NCBI RefSeq assembly: GCF_031143425.1
Contig: NC_090447.1
Span: 131,583,106-131,647,105, forward strand
Source: Pleurodeles waltl
Lineage: Eukaryota; Chordata; Amphibia; Caudata; Salamandridae
Direction of reading: 5' to 3'
DNA length: 64,000 bases
A model generated the notes under the pieces. That model did not search any database and had not been told where the DNA came from. It was given only the letters and a program-made list of their open reading frames with translations. The position numbers and the translations under genes were made by a program. Shown here in pieces: positions 1 to 12,608 of the stretch. The first letter of the stretch is position 1. The number at the start of each line of letters is the position of its first letter.

Positions 1-760
1 CGCTTCTGGCATACAATATGCAATCTTACACGCCCCTCACATGGTGGTATTCCATCTCACATACCAGAAGCTGTCTGGGCACAACATCAAGGAGTCCACT
101 TCAACTTCCAGTACTCAATGCAGGCACCACTCAGCATGCCTACACAAAGCCCATTAATTGTAGGAAATCCCCTTCTACATAAGTCTCCAGAGATGATTCA
201 TTTTTCAATATTTACTGAATCTGTCACGGTAAAGGATCTAATAGCCAAGAGTAGGAGAGAAGGTGCCTCAGGCCCCAACGGACTTCTCCCTGCAGTCTTC
301 ATGCACAATAGGTCCTTCTAGGGAACGATCTTAGAACCTCTCTACCTGGAAATAGGCCACACAGGCATTATTCCACAGTCCTGGAAAGGGTCCATAATTT
401 CACCCATTTTTTAAAATGAGGACAGATTGTTCCCAAACAACTATCGCTTATAACCCTAATAGAAAAAGAAGCAAAGTACTTTGCAGGTCTTCTGTTGGAG
501 CATCTGTCTGCATGGATTGCTGAAAAGGGAATAATCCTCAGCTCCCAAACAGGGTTCTCTAAACTAACTGATACCATAACGAATATCATGGCCCATGGAC
601 TCCTTATTGGCAAGGATAAGATCCAGAAACAACAGTTTCACTTATGTCGTCTGTATTCTACCAGCTCTGAGGGATGTGGCACATGTAGCACCGCAGTTCC
701 CATATTTGTAAAGCCCCATCTGAGACCTGCACCAACCCCTACCTCAGTAGAAGTATGAAC
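1..760 (+). pseudogene. LINE reverse transcriptase fragment (same type as LINE-A)
   Basis: Three reading-frame pieces on the plus strand line up in order with the finger-palm part of a non-LTR reverse transcriptase. Around 210-320 there is a segment ending in ASGPNGLLPAVF, the usual G-P-(D/N)-G-(I/L) start of the domain. Around 320-410 comes IIPQSWKGSIISPIF, the IP-x-SW-K-x-I-x-PIF block. At 495-620 follows WIAEKGIILSSQTGF, the region where the Q-x-GF motif lies. The pieces are separated by stops and frame changes, and the 5' part lies outside the window. The same motif spelling occurs in LINE-A on the minus strand at 46.9-47.3 kb, so both probably belong to one family. The right edge is uncertain; 760-1,020 shows nothing recognisable. 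This is a dead fragment. Confidence 0.6.
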
Positions 761-1020
761 TGCAGAGAGACAATTGAAGACACACCCACCTACCTCAGGT
801 TCTTCCCCAGGCATTGGCAGTGGCCCACTAAGAAACTATACCTCTCCAGTTTGGGACATTTTCAGTCTTACCATGCAGGAGGAGAACATTGCAATATGAT
901 CAATTTGCCATGCTCGTGTCCGTTGGGGTACATCTTGTACACATTAGGATACTAGAGGACAAATGACCCATATGAAAAAATATCAATCAATCAGGTGGGA
1001 AGAGCACCTTGGAAAATTTG

Positions 1021-3140
1021 CTGGATGTGGTTGTGTTGATGAGAGTGAGGACAGCTGAGAAACCTCAGCCACAACTTACCCAATCATGGTGGGAGGCGAC
1101 GAAGAAGAGGGAGACATCCTCTCACAAAGCAGCCCTGTCCCCAGCAGGTTGCCAGAATCGCCCACCTCAATGACCTCACAATTGCACAGGAAGAGTCAGA
1201 GTCAGATGGAGACACTACCTTATACAGTCACTGCTACACAACACACATTGAGTCTACCTCCACCTACTTCTCGAAAGTGGCCTGCATCAGTTTCCCAAGA
1301 AAAGAAGATGGGCTATTATTATAGGCATGTTTAGGCAGGAGAGGCTCTACGATTGCAACGACCCAGCAGCAAGTTTGTACAGTAGGAAGCTGGCGAAAAT
1401 GTTAGCGCTGGACCTCCTTTGTTTTTCTTTTGTGGAAGGAGTGGGATTCTTAGAATTTATGGCAGCCATCTGCCGAAATGGAAGGTTCCAAGTCAGATCT
1501 ATTTTTTCAGAGTTGCTGTTCCAGTACTACATCATGATGTACTGCAATTAGTTGGACAAGCTTTGCAGCAAAGTGCTGTCCACACTGTCCACCTGTCGAC
1601 AGACATGTGAACTAATTGTCAGGCTACTGATCACATGTGCATCACTGCACATTGGATCTCTTTTGCGGGGGTAAAGCAAAAGCTATTTACAGTTCTTGGC
1701 CCTGAGAAAATCTTTAAGAGCGTTCAGTGGCATGCAACAGTAGCCAGGTATGCCATGGAGAAATCACATACAGCTGCAAATATACTTTACAAAATTAATA
1801 GCAAGGTTTCTGAATAGCCGCGGGCCAGAGGTCTCCAGTAACATAGCCAAGGCCATGGCAGAAAAGGGCTTTTTCAGGGGCCTGTGTTTGGAACATTGCA
1901 TCAACCTTGTTGTTCAAGAGATTCTCAAAAAAGAATAAATAGTCAAAAACATGCTGACCGCCTGCAGATGAGTCTGCATTCATTTTAGCCATTCTTTTAA
2001 ACCCCAGAAGCACTTTGCAGATTATTTAGCATGCTAATGGAGTACCAGTTGAAGCGCTGATACATGAGATACCAACACCTTGGAACTCAACTTATTATAT
2101 GTTGCAGCGTCTGTTTGAGCTGTACAGACAGATCAATAACTATTTCATTCAAAGAGGAGGTGATGCAGTTGGAAAAGTTATGACCATGGATGCGAACAAA
2201 TGGGTCTAATCAAATGCCTGACACAGATGCTGCTCCCTTTTGAGGTGTTCCTGAGGGAAGTTAGCAAGGAAGACAGTACAATGGGACTAGCTATCCCGTT
2301 GTTGCATCTGCTATAGACCAGCTAAAGAAGGTGTCTGAAAGGTTTGCACTCCAAGGTGTGAATGAAAACCAAGATGTGAATGCCTTGGTTGAGAGCTTAA
2401 ACTATTACTCGACTTGTAATGCAACACCGCAAAATGACATTATCTCATCCAGATAGTATATCTGTGCCAACCTACTTGATCCACGCTACAAAAAAATTCT
2501 TCCCACTTACATTCCTTTTTCTGAAGGGGATGTTTCAAAATACAAGAGGTGGATTGCTGAGCAAGCCGGAGACCTGGAAGAAGAATGCTAAAACTTAGAG
2601 TTCCACTTCACAGTTCTGGGGTGCTGTCTTCAACTTCCAGAGTGGGTAGTCTTGTTTCAAAGCAGCCAACACCAGCAATAGGAAGACCAGCAACAACAGC
2701 AATAGAAGAATCAGACCCAACATGTGCATTGGCTTGGTTTCAAGAGGCAGGTCTTAAGTACAGATTAGAGGCCAAGGCAAAATAGGTCGAGCAAGTGGTA
2801 GCACCAATGACAGTTCAGAATATGGTCCAAGAGTATCTGGAGGACCCAAAAGAGGTGTATTCACAAAAGAGGTGTATGTGGATGAAAACCCATTGGTGTA
2901 TTGGTATGGAAAGATCCACCAATGTCCACAGCTCAGCAGGCTGTCAATAAAGTAACTGGCCGTAGCCAGTGTGTCTACTGAGCCTGTGTAAGGGTAGCTG
3001 ACACAGTTGTTACAGTGAGAAGGACAGGTGTCTCTTCTCAAAACGTGGAGAGATTCACCATGATCAATATGAACCAACATTTCATATGAACCGATCACAC
3101 TGCTCCCAAAACACCACAAGAGGAAGAGGAGGAGGATGAT
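1021..3140 (+). pseudogene. Decayed hAT-superfamily transposase (ZBED-like)
   Basis: Successive plus-strand fragments follow the layout of a hAT transposase. At 1,400-1,530 there is ALDL...FSFVEGVGF, the conserved start of the catalytic half. At 1,580-1,680 comes VHLSTDM followed by CITAHWI, the first catalytic Asp region of the RNase H-like fold. GLCLEHCINLVV lies near 1,880-1,915 and IPTPWNSTYYMLQRL near 2,065-2,110. NLLDPRYKK appears at about 2,468-2,495. A C-terminal ENPLVYWYGKIHQCPQLSRL at 2,885-2,945 matches the hAT dimerisation region. The frame is interrupted many times; for example the codon after STDM (1,608-1,610) is TGA where the family usually has Trp. A BED zinc finger was not found upstream, and terminal inverted repeats were not located. 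A domesticated ZBED gene is unlikely given the number of breaks. Confidence 0.75.
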
Positions 3141-4330
3141 GATTGATCAGGATCAAGTTTGTTAGCCGATCAACTTCTGAGTGAACCACCTAAGTTTGGG
3201 GACAGACTCTGCTTCCCATACTGGGTCTGCCAGTGCCACCATCTAGATCCTTTAATTATTTCTAGCTGAATTTCTTTCTTTGCAAAAAAACAAATAGCTA
3301 GTGGAACATAATGTTTGGGTCCAATTTATGCTGCCCAACCACTTTTTAGTCACACATGTGGCTGGATTGGAGTTGGACCCATGTGCAGAGAAGAATCCTC
3401 CACATTCCCTTCAGGACATTGGAGACAATGCTTGCCTCTCTCACATGCCATTACCTATCCTCGTTTTGCATCACCTAGCAGAGCTGCCCCATAAGAACAT
3501 TGATTAAAAGACTATCAGTGTCAATGCCAAATTCAATGTTTTGCTAGCTTCATAGAGAAGATAAAAGTTTGTATCTACCATCATGCTTGGATTGAAAGAG
3601 GTAACCACTAACTATTGTACCAACATGATATATTGAGTGATGTTGCGTGATGATTGATTTATGTGGTAGCAAACAGTGAGAGAGGGATTTCAATAATTTT
3701 GTAAACTTGATTTGGATGATGTGCAATGTTTGGGGACTGATGGGTGATATTTTTTTCCTGAAAGTGATTTGACTTTCAAACTTAGCAAAATTTACCCGCA
3801 GGGCCCACTGCTTTTTCTGGTTCTTCAGAGACCCGACCAGTCACTTTATTTACCCAAACACAAATCTACACACAATATTCCAATTCTGGAATATGTATTT
3901 GTTTTTCAACAGCAATGCACTACACAGGTCTACTGGGTTTGGGAATGGGATGGAGTTACTCAGAATCAGGAGGAAGAGGAGGATGGAAGGACTCAGGGCA
4001 GGACTACCTGGAAGGAGAAAGTTATCAATTTTAAAAAGAAAACATGATCAGGCCTAGTACTCACTCAGCTCTGTGGACTGTAGAGAGGTACATTGATTTG
4101 AGAAATGCTGCTGAGTGTGTGCTTGCATTATTGCTAGCTTAAATGTGAAACTCCTCATTATGTTCTTGCTCTGCCTTTGAGTATTTGTAGTACACTCCTG
4201 ACTCATCATGAAGCTTATCTTACTTCCTTCTGTCCTTCCCCTTTACTCTATGATACAGTTACTGTTTTGCAATACGCAAGTCTTCGCCTAGTCCTCTCCT
4301 ACATGCATAAAACTCAACCCACACTGTAGC
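3141..4330. other. No gene recognised
   Basis: About 1.2 kb of AT-leaning sequence with only short accidental reading frames. It may include the unplaced right end of the hAT element. No terminal repeat, RNA gene or coding similarity was seen. Confidence 0.5.
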
Positions 4331-4389
4331 TGCTAAATGAGGGGGTTCACAAGCAACACCCTTGCAGTGAGTATACTAGTAATTGTCAA

Positions 4390-6250
4390 TGAACAAGAGC
4401 AATATGACTTATCACTGCGATCCCTGCTGCTGCTGGTTTTCCCCCTCCAACCGCTGCCACAGCTGGTGCACTGGTGCTGCCACTGGCCCCTGCAATGGTG
4501 GTCAGTAGGGCTTGTAAAAACATTACACATTTTAGATTTAATCAAAATACAACCACAATAGATCACTACAGTATTAGCTTCTCCTATCATTCACTTGAGA
4601 GATTTTGTTGGTTAATTGTGTTAGAGAAGCCAGGTAGTCAAATGAACCGCAAACGTTTCTTAATGGAAGGGCAGAGCTAAGTCACTGATGCACATTAAAG
4701 GGGTGGAATATTTTGGTCAATCCAGGAGGATCTTTGGTGAGGTTTTGATTGGCAAATGCAATGGACAGGAGCAAGGCAAAGAAAACCTTCAAAGACATGC
4801 GTAGAAAAGCTGGCTTGGGCATGCCATCTTGTCGGTAGAGTACCTGTCCTAAAAATCTCTCCTCTTAGTATTAAAGTACTAGTCTGTAATATTTATAAGT
4901 GGAGAAGGGAAAGCTAAGCTTAGTAACAAAGGGGAAGAAAGATACAAACTAGTACAGACAGGAGGAAGTCAGGTGCAGAAACATGAAAAGTAGATAAATG
5001 CAGGGATAAGAAGAATTTAACAACGCTTAGATTGAATGAAAATAAGTAAATACAAGGAAAACAGGCACAGTAAATAACAAAACAAAAATTATTCGAAATG
5101 AGGAAAGGTGAAAGTTAGAGAAATAATAATATTGATATAAGAGGAAGACTTACTGGGGCCAGCAAATCTGCCAGCTTCTATACTGGTGGTGGCACTGGCA
5201 CCCTTGTCTACCTGACCCATCTCGGACATTGCCTTCTTCTTTCACTTAGGTGCTGATGCAAGAAATAAAGAAGATACAAAAAAAGATAAGTGGTACAGTT
5301 AATCTCAAAAAAATATTTTGACAGGCAGGGGCAAACACAGTAGCATTATACTTTTCTAAATCAGATTGCCATCGACTCAAGTTGACCATAATTTCCAAAT
5401 TCCTACACGTGAGCCCTACTCCAAATTTCCTAATCCTAAACTACATTTAAAACTATGTACCACTACCAATGTATTGATATTGCAAAGAATAATCTTTGCT
5501 TCTCAACCACCTTTGATGGGGCAACAAAGCCTCTATTTTTTTTCAATATGTAGATGCATACCATGATACTACACATCACCGGAAGATTATGATTGGGAGG
5601 GACACAAAAGCTACATAAAGAAGGGCATAGAGAAGGGAATGCTAACTCACTAATATTACTTATTACCACTACCACTATCTTATTTTTGGAGACAGGAGGA
5701 GTCTCCTTCTGCATGTCTTCTTAAATATTCAGCCCAAATGTGTGCTGACGAGTACAATTAGAAAGCACTGACTGAGCACCAGTCTAACTCAAACTGGATC
5801 ATATAATATTCGTTGTGACGTAAACATAACTCACTTGTGAGAGTCAGCACTGTTATTCAAAACTAGCATTATAGAACACACACAACAAATAAATATCTAT
5901 TTCCTCACCAAGCCTGACATCTTGACATCCAGCGGGCGAAGCAGGTCCTGCTTGCGATCCAGTATGTCAGCCAACAGAGCATCACCTGATGTTAGGTGCG
6001 CTAGACACCAGTGTGCTGACACACCAAACAGGCACCCATCCCCACAGCAGTCAGTGCTCTCGAAGGGCATAATGGCTCCTAGGCCTGCTGCCAGCATGGA
6101 GGGGACTTTGTGCCGCACAAAAAATATGAGTTCTGCCACCTCTGCCTCAGTAAAAATGAGGCAGACTGCAACCTTTAGTGGCACCGACATTCGCAAGGTA
6201 AGTGACTAGCATCCGCACCAGCACCACCACTCCCTCTGCCACCCTGCTCC
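4390..6250 (-). other. Possible degraded multi-exon gene, unidentified
   Basis: Three exon-like blocks occur on the minus strand. The first (about 6,255 to 5,905) has an ATG-initiated start MAEQGGRGSGGAG and, in another frame, FTEAEVAELIFFV with a later CLFGVSAH, loosely like the first helix of a Myb/SANT-like Harbinger protein; it ends near a GTGAGG donor-like site. The second (about 5,258-5,162) follows a pyrimidine-rich acceptor and contains MSEMGQVDKGASATTSIEAG, with a CCA|GTAAGT donor. The third (about 4,490-4,390) follows TTGCAG and is Ala/Gly-rich. Reading phases do not join cleanly and there is a stop at the start of the second block. It could be a dead Harbinger accessory gene or chance. 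The identity is unknown. Confidence 0.2.
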
Positions 6251-6261
6251 GCCATGGCACA

Positions 6262-6345
6262 GGGAGGAAAAAAGAAAGGGGAAGAAAAAGAAGGAAGGAA
6301 GAAAGAAAGAAAAAATTGTAAAGAAGTAAAAGCAGAAGCAAAAAT
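6262..6345. repeat. Purine-rich low-complexity tract (GAAA/GGAA)
   Basis: Nearly pure A/G sequence with repeated GGAAGGAA and GAAAGAAA units, directly before the left end of Harbinger element H3. It is a simple-sequence tract and has no coding content. Confidence 0.7.
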
Positions 6346-6912
6346 AAGATAGAGGCCCTCATTATGATATTGGCGGTAAAACCCACTTACCGCCATGCTG
6401 ACTGCCGCCATCACGCTGCCGCGGATATCTGTTCACCATATTATGACACATACACACCAATCCGTCAGTATTCCGCCACACACACAAATCCACCACACCA
6501 AAGGTCAGTGATAAAACGGCAGTATTCAAACCCACACCATTACGCCAACAGAACAACGCCCATCACATTATGACCCACGAATCACCACAGCGGACATTCA
6601 ATCGCGGTAAACCATTGGCGGCACATACCGCGCTCAAAATACATACACTCAAACAAAACAACACTACATTGGTCAATTTAAACACACACTTGACACCCAT
6701 ACACACACCACACCCACACCACTATAAAACACCCACCCACATTACTCACATCCCTTTACCATTACAAACCATTGGCACGAGACAGACACCACGACTACAG
6801 ACAAAACCAGGGTCACACACCACCTTCACCTATATACCACCCACTCACCCCACATCACACACCCCAACACATCACCCTACACACCCTCGCCTACACAACT
6901 CACACAACACCC

Positions 6913-8404
6913 ATGGTGCCACAAAGACACCCCAGATTCTCAGAGGGGGAGCTCAGGGTCATGGTGGAGGAAATCACCCTGGTAGACACTCAGCTATTTG
7001 GAGCACAGGTGCAGCAGATATCCATTGCTAGGAAGATGGAGCTATGGCGGAGGATCGTGGACAGGGTCAACCCCGTGGGACAGCATCCCAGAAGAAGGGA
7101 CGACATCAGGAACCAGTGGAACGACCTACGGGGGAAGGTACGTTCTATTGCAGAAAGACACCAACTCGCTGTACAGAGGACTGGCGCTGGACCCCCACCT
7201 CCTCCCCAACAACTGACAACATGGGAGGAGCAAGTCTTGGCAATCATGCATCCTGAGGGCCTGGCCGGAGTAGCAGGAGAACTGGACTCTGGAAAGTCAA
7301 CTCTATACTACTATCACCCCCTACCTGCATGCCATCACATACCCCCACCCTCACCTTCACTCCCATCACTCCACCACCTCACCCTCCCCCCCACCATCAC
7401 ATCACACTTATCCCAATGCCAAGCCCTGCATGCCATACCAATGCATGGACACCACTTACAGACCTGCATGGACACCCATCACTAAAGCATGCACACTAGA
7501 GAGAACTAATCATCCCACTATACACAAGTGAAAGATGCCAGTGCAAATACAAACAAAGAGGATAACCCACCAATGCACAATATGTCAAACACAGAAACAA
7601 TAACACTGCATTTACATCTCCACAGGTACCCCAGCCAATGTCAGCGGCGAAGAGGTGCCAGCACTATACAGTCCCCCCACAGAAGAGGCCCTCAGTGTTG
7701 ACGGCAACTCTGGTCGTCTGGATCTGGATGACCAACGTGGCCCATCAGGAACCTCTGGACAGCGGGTTACCCAGGTCCAGTCACACACCACCACAGAGCC
7801 TCCCCCATCTGGAAACACCACCACAGCACGCACCCAGCACACCCATACCTCTGTACCCAAGACACGTCAATCAGCAGTGTGTCCACTATTACAGGGACCC
7901 CAGGGAACACCTCATACACAAGATAATCAGGGATCTGGGGTCAGTGGTAGTGGGCACACGGATCAGGGGGCAGAGGCACAGGACAACAGGGAAACTGGGA
8001 GGAGTGCTGTGCGCCAGGGGGAGGACAGGCCCAGGGAACCGACTCTCCAGGAGGCACTTGTAGAGATCCTGGGACCATATCAACATTCCCAGGATATGCT
8101 GGGCCAGATCCTGGACAACGTGCAGGAGAACAGGCGGCTGCAGGTGGGACAGTACCAGGGGATCAGGAAGGACTTGCAGGCCATCAACACCACCCTGGTG
8201 ACCATAGCAGGGGTCCTGGCAGACATGGCCAAAATTATGAGGGAGGCAGGCTCACAACAGCGGGCCCCTGCCACTAGCCAGACATCTGAACTGCCTACCA
8301 CCTCCGCTGCCGCTAGTGGACAGGAGGCCCCACTACAGGACCAACAGGCCACCAGCACCCCTCCCCCTTCAGAAGGTGAACCACCCTGCAAACGTTACCT
8401 GTGA
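6913..8404 (+). pseudogene. Harbinger Myb/SANT-like DNA-binding protein, two exons
   Basis: In Harbinger elements this protein binds the transposon ends and helps bring the transposase to DNA in the nucleus. Exon 1 starts at ATG 6,913 (MVPQRHPRFSEGELRVMVEE) and carries a Myb/SANT-like domain, with RFSEGEL, LFGAQ, ELWRRIVDRVNPVG and DDIRNQWNDLRGK marking the three helices over residues ~7-85. It then becomes Pro-rich. Exon 2 starts after a TCTCCACAG acceptor at 7,626. It is Ser/Thr/Pro/Gln-rich and has a likely coiled segment near 8,060-8,230, then ends in CKRYL at 8,402-8,404. Joining 6,913-7,291 to 7,626-8,404 keeps the frame and gives about 385 residues. The predicted donor at 7,292 reads GAAAGT instead of GTAAGT, so splicing is probably lost. 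The gene faces the transposase gene. Confidence 0.75.
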
Positions 8405-8934
8405 TCCAGGCAGAAGCCAGAGACTATTGCCAAGACCCCGGCCAGGAAATGAGACTCTCCTGATTGTCACCCTTGGTTCTCACTCTGTCACCCTGTCCAC
8501 CTTGAACTGCCATTACTCCCCTTCCTATGTCCCCTTAGACAATGCACCTGTACTACAAATAGCCTGGAACAATACCCTGGACTGTCCTTCATCATCACCC
8601 CATCCCATTGCACTTGCCCCTCTTCTTCTTAGCACTTAAATAATTGCACTTTGAAAAAATACAAGTATGGAGTATGTCAAATGTTTTAAGTATGTATTCG
8701 TTTAATGAGGTTCAAACATTGCAATTCAACTGTACAGTAATGTTGACATAGTAAAGACCTGTAGTTGGCTGCAGTGATCACACCAGGAGCGATAGTGGGG
8801 CACCAACATCTACAAAATGAGTTGCCAAAGGATACAGTGAGTAGGCATAGAAGTGGGAAATAACAGCATGCCTGTGCCATAGATAATTCAAAAAATGACA
8901 ATGAAATGTGAAGTAACACTGTCTTATCTGAGTG

Positions 8935-9908
8935 TCATTGGAAATATTGTTGAACCACTGCAGTTCTGTTGTCCTCATCCTCATCCACTGCCTCCTCATC
9001 CTCACTGTCCACATGGTCCACTGCTGCCACACGGCCATCTCCAGCGTCCTCCTCCTGTAGAAAAGGCTCATGGTGTCTCAAGGAAAGGTTTTACAACATA
9101 CAGCATGCCACGATGATCTGGCAGACCTTCTTGGGTGAGTAGTACAGGGATCCACCTGTTAGATGGAGGCACCGGAACCTGGCCTTCAGGAGGCCAAAGG
9201 TACGTTCAATAATCCTTTTTGTTCGCCCATGTACCTCATTGTAACGTTCTTCTGCCCTTGTCCTGGCATTCCTCACAGGGGTCAGTAGCCATGATAGGTT
9301 GGGGTAACCTGAGTCACCTGCAAATATCGAGGGACAACATTTAGCCACACACTATCCTATATGGCCCACACCATACCCATAGACCAACATCTACTGGGTG
9401 GGACCCAGGGCTCACCTATTAGCCACACCCAGTGCCGCTGTAGTTGGGCCATCACATTTGGGATGCTGCTATTCCTCACTATAAAAGCATCATGCACAGA
9501 CCCTGGATACTTAGCATTGACATGGGAGATGTACTGACCTGCCAAGCACACCATCTGCACATTCATGGAGTGAAAACTCTTTCCATTTCTGTACACCTGT
9601 TCATTTTGACGGGGGACAAATGCAATATGTGTTCCATCAATCGCCCCAATTATGTTGGGGATATGTCCCATTTCATAGAAGTCTGCCTTCATTGAGGCCA
9701 AATCTTCAAACTGGGGGAAAACAATGTAGCTTGACGTTTAATCAGAGCATACAACACTTTTGTCAGCACTATTGAGAACATTGGATGTTAGATTCCTGCT
9801 GCCAAGCCCACTGTCACTTGGAAAGAACCAGTTGCTGAAAAATGGAGCACAGATAGGACTTGCACAAGAGGGGGGATCCCAGTGGGGAGACAGATAGCAG
9901 ATATCAGG
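8935..9908 (-). pseudogene. HARBI1-like Harbinger transposase, N-terminus cut off by LTR
   Basis: This is a DDE nuclease of the DDE_Tnp_4 type that excises and inserts Harbinger DNA. Reading from 9,908 downward, the remains of the N-terminal half (LVQVLSVLHFSATGSFQ) are followed by MGHIPNIIGAIDGTHI (first catalytic Asp), YPGSVHDAFI (second Asp), then GDSGYP and RIIERTFGLLKARFRC (catalytic Glu). A 98-bp intron at 9,318-9,415 (GTGAGC...TTGCAG) separates WVWLIG from GDSGYP, and removing it keeps the frame. An in-frame TAA at 9,091-9,093 replaces a conserved residue in the CML-x-N motif; the frame stays open beyond it through an acidic tail to a TGA at 8,935. The LTR junction at 9,909 removes the start. 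All three catalytic residues survive, but truncation and the nonsense codon make it inactive. Confidence 0.85.
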
Positions 9909-12578
9909 TGTAGGAAGTTGGCTCTGTATGTACTATTTCAAAGTAAGAAATAGCATGCACAGAGTCCAAAGGTTCCCCTTAGAGGTAAGATAGTGGCAAA
10001 AAGAGATAATTCTAATGCTCTATTTTGTGGTAGTGTGGTCGAGCAGTAGGCTTATCAGAGGGTAGTGTTAAGCATTTGTTGTGCACACACAGGCAATAAA
10101 TGAGGAACACACACTCAAAGACAATTCTAGGCCAATAGGTTTTTGTTTAGAAAAATATATTTTCTTAGTTTATTTTAAGAACCACAGGTTCAAGATTTAC
10201 AATCAATATTTCAAATGAAAGGTGCTTCACTTAGGTATCATAGGAACTTTAAATCAGCAAAATAGCATGTACAGTTTTGGCAAAAATGGCAATAAGCTAT
10301 TTTTAAACTAGACAGTGCAAATTTCAACAGTTCCTGGGGGAGGTAAGTATTTGTTAGTTTTGCAGGTAAGTAAACCACCTACAGGGTTCAAAGTTGGGTC
10401 CAAGGTAGCCCACCGTTGGGGGTTCAGGGCAACCCCAAAGTTTTCCACACCAGCAGCTCAGGGCCGGTCAGGTGCAGAGGTCAAAGTGGTGCCCAAAACA
10501 CATAGGCTTCAATGGAGAAGGGGGTGCCCCGGTTCCAGTCTGCCAGCAGGCGACTTCGGAGGGCAGACCAGGGGGGTTTTGTAGGGCACCGGGGGGAGAC
10601 ACAAGTCAGCACAAAAAGTACACCCTCAGCGGCACAGGGGCGGCCGGGTGCAGAGTGCAAACAGGCGTCGGTTTTGCAATGGAATTCACTGGGAGACCCA
10701 GGGGTCTCTTCAGCGAAGCAGGCAGGCAAGGGGGAGGCTCCTCGGGGTAGCCACCACCTGGGCAAGGGAGAAGGCCACCTGGGGGTCGCTTCTGCACTGG
10801 AGGTCGGATCCTTCAGGTCCTGGGGGCTGCGGGTGCAGTGTCTTTACCAGACGTCGGGTTCTTAGAAGCAGGCAGTCTCGGTCAGGGGGAGCCTCTGGAT
10901 TCCCTCTGCAGGCATCTCTGGGGGCACAGGGGGTGTCAACTCTGGCTACTCACAGGGTCGCAGTCGCCGGGGAGTCCTCCCTGTAGTGTTGTTTCTCCGC
11001 AGGTCGAGCCGGGGGCGTCAGGTGCAGAGTGGAAAGTCTCACGCTTCCGGCGGGAAACGTGCAGTCCTTTAAAAGTTGTTTCTTTGTTGCAAAGTTGTTT
11101 CTTCTTTGGAGCATAGCCGCTGTCATCGGGAGTTCTTGGTCCTTTTAGATGCAGGGTAGTCCTCTGAGGCTTCAGAGGTCGCTGGACCCTGGGGAACGCG
11201 TAGCTGTTGAAGTTTTTCTTGAAGTGGGGAGACAGGCCGCTAGGGCTGGGGCCAAAGCAGTTGGTGTCTCCGTCTTCTCTGCAGGGCTTTCAGGTCAGCA
11301 GTCCTTCTTCATCTTCAGGTTGCAGGAATCTATTTTGCTAGGGTTCTGGGAGCCCCTAAATACTCAATTTAGGGGTGTGTTTAGGTCTGGGGGGTTAGTA
11401 GCCAATGGCTACTAGCCCTGAGGGTAGCTACACCCTCTTTGTGCCTCCTCCCTGAGGGGAGGGGGGCACATCCCTAATCCTCTTGGGGGAATCCTCCATC
11501 TGCAAGAGGGAGGATTTCTAAAAGTCAGAGTCACCTTAGCTCAGGACACCTTAGGGGCTGTTCTGACTGGCCAGTGACTCCTCCTTGTTTTTCTCATTAT
11601 CTCCTCCGGCCTTGCCGCCAAAAGTGGGGCCGTGGCCAGAGGGGGCGGGCATTTCCACTAGCTGGAGTGCCCTGGGGCTCTGTAACAAAGGGGGTGAGCC
11701 TTTAAGGCTCACCTCCAGGTGTTACAGTTCCTGCAGGGGGAGGTGAGAAGCACCTCCACCCAGTACAGGCTTTGTTACTAGCCACAGAGTGACAAAGGCA
11801 CTCTCCCCATGTGGCCAGCAACATTTCTGGTGTGTGGCAGGCTGGCAAAACTAGTCAGCCCACACTGGAAGTCGGGTATGTTTTCAGGGGGCATCTCTAA
11901 GATGCCCTCTGGGGTGTATTTCACAATAAAATGTACACTGGCATCAGTGTGCATTTATTGTGCTGAGGAGTTTGATACCAAACTTCCCAGTTTTCAGTGT
12001 AGTTATTATGGTGCTGTGGAGTTCGTGTTTGACAGACGCCCAGACCATGTACTCTTATGGCTACCCTGCACTTACAATGTCTAAGGTTTGGCTTAGACAC
12101 TGTAGGGGCATAGTGCTCATGCACCTATGCCCTCAACTATGGTATAGTGCACCCTGCCTTAGTGCTGTAAGGCCTGCTAGAGGGGTGACTTACCTTTGCC
12201 ATAGGCAGTGTGAGGTTGGCATGGCACCCTGAGGGCAGTGCCATGTCAACTTAGTCATTTTCTCCCCACCAGCACACACAAGCTGGCAAGCAGTGTGTCT
12301 GTGCTGAGTGAGGGGTCCCCAGGGTGGCATAAGACATGCTGCAGCCCTTAGAGACCTTCCCTGGCATCAGGGCCCTTGGTACCAGGGGTACCAGTTACAA
12401 GGGACTTACCTGGATGCCAGGGTGTGCCAATTGTGGAAACAAAGGTACAGGTTTAGGGAAAGAACACTGGTGCTGGGGCCTGGTTAGCAGGCCTCAGCAC
12501 GCTTTCAAATCATAACTTGGCATCAGCAAAGGCAAAAAGTCAGGGGGTAACCATGCCAAGGAGGCATTTCCTTACACA
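9909..12578 (-). repeat. 3' LTR of the GMR1-like element (about 2.67 kb)
   Basis: On the plus strand it runs from TGTAGGAAGTTGGCTCTG to CATTTCCTTACACA. On the element's own strand it therefore starts TGTGTAAGG and ends CTTCCTACA, the usual TG...CA ends. The inner edge abuts a polypurine tract. The same sequence recurs at 18,306-23,263 as the 5' LTR. The LTR is unusually long for Ty3/gypsy. The many short reading frames here (10.3-11.4 kb and 11.8-12.2 kb) recur in the other LTR but are not coding by any family match. Promoter and poly(A) positions could not be fixed by eye. Confidence 0.9.
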
Positions 12579-12600
12579 ACCCCCCCCCCCAAATGAAAGA
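12579..12600 (-). other. Polypurine tract next to the 3' LTR
   Basis: On the element strand a run of eleven G, preceded by a short T/A stretch, ends two bases before the LTR start. This is the position and composition expected for the plus-strand primer of an LTR retrotransposon. Confidence 0.7.
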
Positions 12601-12608
12601 GGATGAGA

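Larger units (their letters stand above)
6354..9908 (+). mobile_element. PIF/Harbinger transposon H3, truncated on the right
   Basis: The left end starts GGCCCTCATTATGATATTGG, which is close to the terminus of the MITE at 17,389 (GGCCCTCATTACAACTTTGG). Inside, a two-exon Myb/SANT-like gene runs on the plus strand and a HARBI1-type transposase gene runs on the minus strand. They converge tail to tail with about 530 bp between their stops, the standard Harbinger arrangement. The element stops at 9,909, where an LTR begins in the middle of the transposase N-terminal half, so its right terminal inverted repeat is missing from the window. The left terminus is preceded by AGA; no target duplication can be tested without the right end. 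The transposase has a premature stop and the Myb gene has an altered splice donor, so this copy is dead. Confidence 0.85.

Noticed and set aside
10315..12232. Overlapping reading frames of 60-120 codons on both strands, recurring at 20.9-22.9 kb
   Set aside because: They lie inside both LTRs, overlap each other in several frames, match no family and owe their length to high GC content.
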